From positions 1-8,750 of the forward strand of contig JAHJUV010000070.1 in NCBI GenBank assembly GCA_018828825.1: a stretch of DNA of 8,750 bases. The letters are read 5' to 3'. How positions within the stretch are numbered: the stretch's first letter is position 1; each line of letters begins with the position of its first letter. The notes below the pieces were generated by a model that searched no databases, was not told the DNA's origin, and was given only the letters and a program-made list of their open reading frames with translations. Position numbers and translations under genes: made by a program. Below are positions 6,704-8,750 of this stretch, one piece after another. Origin of the DNA: Planctomycetota bacterium (GTDB taxonomy: Bacteria; Planctomycetota; Phycisphaerae; Sedimentisphaerales; UBA12454).

Positions 6704-7219
6704 TTACCATCTTCGGCCGATTTGTGTCTGAAGTGTGATTTCTATTTCGTCGCTGTCCAATGAACCGTTGGAATTGCGGTCCTGCCCGACTTCGACTTTA
6801 ACTGCCTTCAGATTGTTGCTGCCGCTTACTGTGGTATTGCAAAGATATGAACCGCTCAAAACCTCGCCGCTTTGGGAAGAGATACTGTCAAAGTTATAAA
6901 TTGATCTTGCCTGTATGTTATTAAGTTTCGCCTGGGCAAGACAGAGACTTTGTGTTTTTCTTTCTATGATTATGGAATTTAGATGTGCCTGTGTCAGACC
7001 CTTCAATATTGGGACAAGGGCGATAAGCAGCAGGGCCGCGGCGACTACAACCTCGGGCAGCGTAAGCCCCCTCACCAATTTGTTTATAGCCATAGAGCTA
7101 TTTATTTGCCCGCGAACTCGTTTCTGCACATTTTTCCGCTTTTCACCAACAATACAAATTGGTGTGGAGGTAAGTCCCTTTTGATTTTGTCGTTTTATTT
7201 TTTTTATTGCAAAGTGCAT
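6704..7219 (-). CDS. GspI/PilV-like minor pseudopilin with inserted leader element
   Basis: The 171-residue ORF begins MHFAIKKIKRQNQKG, a normal basic prepilin leader. Residues 15-50 derive from the inserted element, and then G51|LTLPEVVVAAALLLIALVPIL gives the cleavage site with Glu at mature position 5 and a membrane helix (about 57-72). ERKTQSLCLAQAKLNNI (86-102) is typical of GspI/PilV. The ectodomain is short (about 100 residues) and holds two cysteines (93 and 127). Residues 147-158 read DRNSNGSLDSDE, which fits the 12-residue EF-hand calcium loop (D1, N3, N5, G6, L8, E12). The start at 7219 overlaps the GspH-like stop by 16 bases, with GGA about 8 bases upstream; an internal start at residue 43 would give a short leader. 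In T2SS, I binds J and K at the pseudopilus tip, and the J- and K/PilX-like genes follow here. Confidence 0.85.
   Translation of the reverse strand: MHFAIKKIKRQNQKGLTSTPICIVGEKRKNVQKRVRGQINSSMAINKLVRGLTLPEVVVAAALLLIALVPILKGLTQAHLNSIIIERKTQSLCLAQAKLNNIQARSIYNFDSISSQSGEVLSGSYLCNTTVSGSNNLKAVKVEVGQDRNSNGSLDSDEIEITLQTQIGRRW
7067..7170 (-). mobile_element. In-frame palindromic element, copy B, in the I-like pseudopilin leader
   Basis: This is the second copy of the element seen at 6236-6339. Over the aligned 99-bp core (7071-7169 versus 6240-6338) I count 4 substitutions and no indels. It is flanked by TAAG at 7063-7066 and 7171-7174. It interrupts the gene at the same point, after the codons for K-G-L-T, again with 14 leader residues upstream, and again adds 36 in-frame codons. 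The two protein copies differ at two residues (Pro18 to Ser, Met31 to Val); the other base changes are silent. In its left arm on the mRNA CCCCC has become CCTCC, which can still pair with GGGGG through a G-U wobble. Just outside the element the host base differs from copy A (GTAAGTCCC versus GTAAGCCCC), which favours a short TAAG duplication over a 9-bp one. Confidence 0.75.
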
Positions 7220-7662
7220 TTTACCATTCCGGTAGAAGTAATTACGGATATTACATAGGTTTTCCCGCCTCCGCTGACGGTAAGATTATCGGTATCGCCA
7301 GTCCTGTTGCCCAGCGGGCCGAACACAAAATCGTTGGCTCCGGTGCAGGTAACATTTTCAGCTATTGTATCTGATTCGATAACCGCACCTGTTTGGACGT
7401 TGACGATTTGAAAGCCGGTATAACCACTCGGCGGACCTGTCATATTGAGTCTAAAGCCCTGCGGGGATGTACTGGCGTTGGAAATCGAAAGTGTTCTGCA
7501 GTGTCGAATCGCCGCAGCCATCCTTTCGGCCCCGGTTTGCGACCTGCCGAGATTGACGACCGTCATCGCCAGCTTGGGGATAGTAATAAACGTCAGTGCG
7601 CCTATTATCAGCACAACGATTAACAACTCAACAAGCGTAACCCCTTTTCCGACTGCTTTCAT
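7204..7662 (-). CDS. GspH/FimT-like minor pseudopilin
   Basis: The 152-residue protein starts MKAVGKG|VTLVELLIVVLIIGALTF, a short basic leader, Gly cleavage site, Glu at mature position 5 and a membrane helix (about 12-30). This leader has no inserted element. ERMAAAIRHCRTLSISNAS (46-64) matches the FimT/GspH helix that normally reads A-x-x-L-x-x-A-R-x-x-A. The C-terminal half (about 65-152) is beta-rich, ending in YVISVITSTGMVKC, close to the closing strand of GspH domains (TGRV-like). In T2SS, GspH sits at the pseudopilus tip near the I/J/K complex. The ribosome site is weak. Expression may depend on read-through of the hairpin at 7679-7708, keeping this subunit below the major pseudopilin. 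The I-like start lies inside its last codons. Confidence 0.85.
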   Translation of the reverse strand: MKAVGKGVTLVELLIVVLIIGALTFITIPKLAMTVVNLGRSQTGAERMAAAIRHCRTLSISNASTSPQGFRLNMTGPPSGYTGFQIVNVQTGAVIESDTIAENVTCTGANDFVFGPLGNRTGDTDNLTVSGGGKTYVISVITSTGMVKCTLQ

Positions 7663-7678
7663 ACGTTTTTACCAAAAT

Positions 7679-7708
7679 TAAAGGGACAGCTTGCCCGCCA
7701 TCCCTTTA
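7679..7708 (-). terminator. Intrinsic terminator or attenuator after the major pseudopilin
   Basis: On the minus strand TAAAGGGA pairs with TCCCTTTA, an 8-bp stem with a 14-base loop, followed by ATTTTGG. The U-run is short, so partial termination is more likely than full stop. It lies between the major pseudopilin and the minor-subunit genes, where attenuation would set a high ratio of filament subunit to tip subunits. The role is inferred from structure and place. Confidence 0.5.
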
Positions 7709-7781
7709 TTCTATTTGCTACGGATCCGTTTTTTTGTCTAATCTCAGTGCCAAATCTTAAAACCTTGGCCGTCATTGCCGC

Positions 7782-8093
7782 TCATTCGTGGTCACACGAA
7801 ACTCTGTGCGTAGTGGCATTCATCTCGTAAGTTCCATCAAGAGGACATACTGGAGTGCCTTCAGGGAAATAATCATCATCGCCTGTAATAGTGGCAAGGT
7901 CCGGATACGAACCTTTGTTGGCATACCACATCTCAATTTGAGAGTTCATTATGTCGATGTTTGTGGCACAGGCGTTTTGCTTGGCGGTTGTGCTGCTTGC
8001 GGCGATTCTCGGTATTGCGATAGCCGCTAATGCAGCAAGAATCAAAACCACTATCAGCAATTCGATTAACGTAAAGCCTTTTCTGCGATTCAT
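7782..8093 (-). CDS. Major pseudopilin / type IV pilin-like subunit (GspG/ComGC type)
   Basis: With the start at 8093 the protein has 103 residues: leader MNRRKG, then FTLIELLIVVLILAALAAIAIP, a textbook class III leader, cleavage site, Glu5 and membrane helix. The first helix continues through AKQNACATNIDIMNSQIEMWYANKGSYP (38-65). The C-terminus carries CP-x-D-G-x-Y (83-89) and ends VSCDHE. The cysteines at 83 and 100 may form a disulphide, as in the CPxxGxY-type small pilins. The GspG calcium site and its WG-N-P-Y motif are absent, so it resembles ComGC-like or planctomycete pseudopilins more than proteobacterial GspG. The ATG at 8093 has a strong AAAGGAG (8100-8106). The open frame extends 21 codons upstream, but those residues do not resemble a prepilin leader. 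It should be the most abundant filament subunit, with an attenuator following it. Confidence 0.92.
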   Translation of the reverse strand: MNRRKGFTLIELLIVVLILAALAAIAIPRIAASSTTAKQNACATNIDIMNSQIEMWYANKGSYPDLATITGDDDYFPEGTPVCPLDGTYEMNATTHRVSCDHE

Positions 8094-8099
8094 TGCTAT

Positions 8100-8106
8100 C
8101 TCCTTT
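8100..8106 (-). promoter_or_regulatory. Strong Shine-Dalgarno of the major pseudopilin
   Basis: AAAGGAG on the minus strand lies 6 bases before the ATG at 8093. It fixes the start at MNRRKG and excludes the upstream in-frame extension. It is the best ribosome site in the window, in line with a highly made subunit. Confidence 0.75.
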
Positions 8107-8141
8107 AGATAAGCCGATAACGTTTTATGTACGGTGTAACC

Positions 8142-8170
8142 CTTAAACCATAACAAATATTCGGCATCAA
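8142..8170 (-). promoter_or_regulatory. Possible weak sigma-70-type promoter for the major pseudopilin
   Basis: On the minus strand TTGATG (8170-8165) and TTTAAG (8147-8142) are separated by 17 bases, each matching 4 of 6 consensus positions. It falls in the 117-bp gap between gspF and the major pseudopilin, a plausible place for an internal promoter. A match of this quality occurs easily by chance. Confidence 0.2.
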
Positions 8171-8210
8171 AGCCGGGCCACTTTCGTAAAATCCGGTTTT
8201 AAACGCCTAA

Positions 8211-8750
8211 TTACTTCAAATGGGACATATAATCGAACATCGGCATATAGACCGCAAGCAGTATAAGTCCTATAACTACACCCATCCCCAGCGTAAGAGC
8301 CGGCTCAAGTTTGGTCATCAGCGAGTTAATTGTCCGGTCAATATCCTTATCAAGAAACTCGGCACCTTTATTGAGCATCTGCCCGAGCTGGCCTGCCTGT
8401 TCGCCGGAGTCGGCAAGCTGGAGTATCAGCGGCGGGAAGATATCGTGGTTCTTGAGTGATTCAGCCAGGCTCGAACCGGACTGAACCGACTTTTGAATAT
8501 CCATACTTATATAGGATATTTTTTCATTATTTGCCACAAGTCCTGCCACCTGAAGCGCCTTGATTATCGGAACACCGGTCATTATCAGCATCGCGAATGT
8601 CTTAACAAAGCTCGATGCCGCGACTATTCTGTTCAGCCTGCCGAACAGAGGCATTTTAAACTTGAAATAATCCCACCAGGTTTTTATATGTGGATTTTTG
8701 CGGATATATCTGAACAAAAACGGTAGAGAAAATACCGCCGCCGCAAGAGC
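8211..8750 (-). CDS. gspF: GspF/PilC inner-membrane platform protein, C-terminal part
   Basis: The reading frame is open to the right window edge, leaving the last 179 residues. The fragment begins inside a membrane helix (ALAAAVFSLPFLFRYI). It then has a complete second T2SSF domain: SFVKTFAMLIMTGVPIIKALQVAG, the G-S-S-L-x-E-S-L turn, IFPPLILQLADSGEQAGQLGQML with the conserved GE-x-x-G, and a final helix LEPALTLGMGVVIGLILLAVYMPMF. GspF/PilC is the polytopic platform on which the ATPase drives pseudopilin assembly. An in-frame TTG at 8717 is not a start, because the coding frame and the membrane helix continue upstream of it. The ATPase gene (GspE/PilB) is expected further right, outside the window. 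Confidence 0.93.
   Translation of the reverse strand, partial: ALAAAVFSLPFLFRYIRKNPHIKTWWDYFKFKMPLFGRLNRIVAASSFVKTFAMLIMTGVPIIKALQVAGLVANNEKISYISMDIQKSVQSGSSLAESLKNHDIFPPLILQLADSGEQAGQLGQMLNKGAEFLDKDIDRTINSLMTKLEPALTLGMGVVIGLILLAVYMPMFDYMSHLK

Noticed and set aside
6231..7178. CRISPR-like direct repeats
   Set aside because: There are only two copies, 831 bases apart, inside coding sequence, with no spacer periodicity.
7720..7735. ACGGATCCGT palindrome followed by seven T on the plus strand, terminator-like
   Set aside because: The palindrome leaves only a 2-base loop, which cannot form a stable hairpin, and no plus-strand gene ends here.
8094..8156. N-terminal extension of the major pseudopilin by 21 residues
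   Set aside because: AAAGGAG sits inside this extension, just before the ATG at 8093. MNRRKG is a normal leader, and the upstream residues are not leader-like.

Overview
All supported genes lie on the minus strand, so the window reads right to left. It holds most of a type II secretion / type IV pilus-like assembly operon, followed by the start of a glycosyltransferase gene. The taxonomic guess is a planctomycete or another PVC-type Gram-negative bacterium. It rests on the hybrid T2SS/T4P gene order, moderate base composition, and minor pseudopilins carrying DNRLRE and PilX-type (DUF7305-like) domains. This is inference from family knowledge, not a database match.

Layout in transcription order: C-terminal half of a GspF platform protein (8750-8211); major pseudopilin (8093-7782); hairpin terminator/attenuator (7708-7679); GspH/FimT-like minor pseudopilin (7662-7204); GspI/PilV-like minor pseudopilin (7219-6704); a 315-bp structured gap without a convincing gene (6703-6389); a 689-residue chimeric GspJ-like pseudopilin with a DNRLRE domain and a beta-rich PilX-type C-terminus (6388-4319); a small GspK/PilX-like protein (4312-3902); a PilM-PilN fusion equivalent to GspL (3905-2397); a PilO/GspM protein (2376-1771); a short secretin (1793-498); then the first 137 codons of a starch/glycogen-synthase-like glycosyltransferase (411-1), cut by the window edge. 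Several junctions overlap or are nearly adjacent, which points to one transcription unit with translational coupling.

Functionally, GspF and the PilMN and PilO proteins would form the inner-membrane platform. The major pseudopilin would build the filament, the four minor pseudopilin-like proteins its tip, and the secretin the outer-membrane pore. The ATPase (GspE/PilB) is not in the window and would be expected beyond the right edge.

The most striking observation is a 104-bp sequence with 17-bp imperfect terminal inverted repeats. It is present twice (6236-6339 and 7067-7170, 4 differences over an aligned 99-bp core) and is flanked each time by TAAG. Each copy sits in frame at the same codon of the prepilin leader, right after the Gly-Leu-Thr of the cleavage site, in two otherwise unrelated pseudopilin genes. 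Each insertion adds 36 codons and rebuilds a functional-looking basic leader plus G|LTL cleavage site at its downstream end. It behaves like a small palindromic mobile element adapted to prepilin genes.
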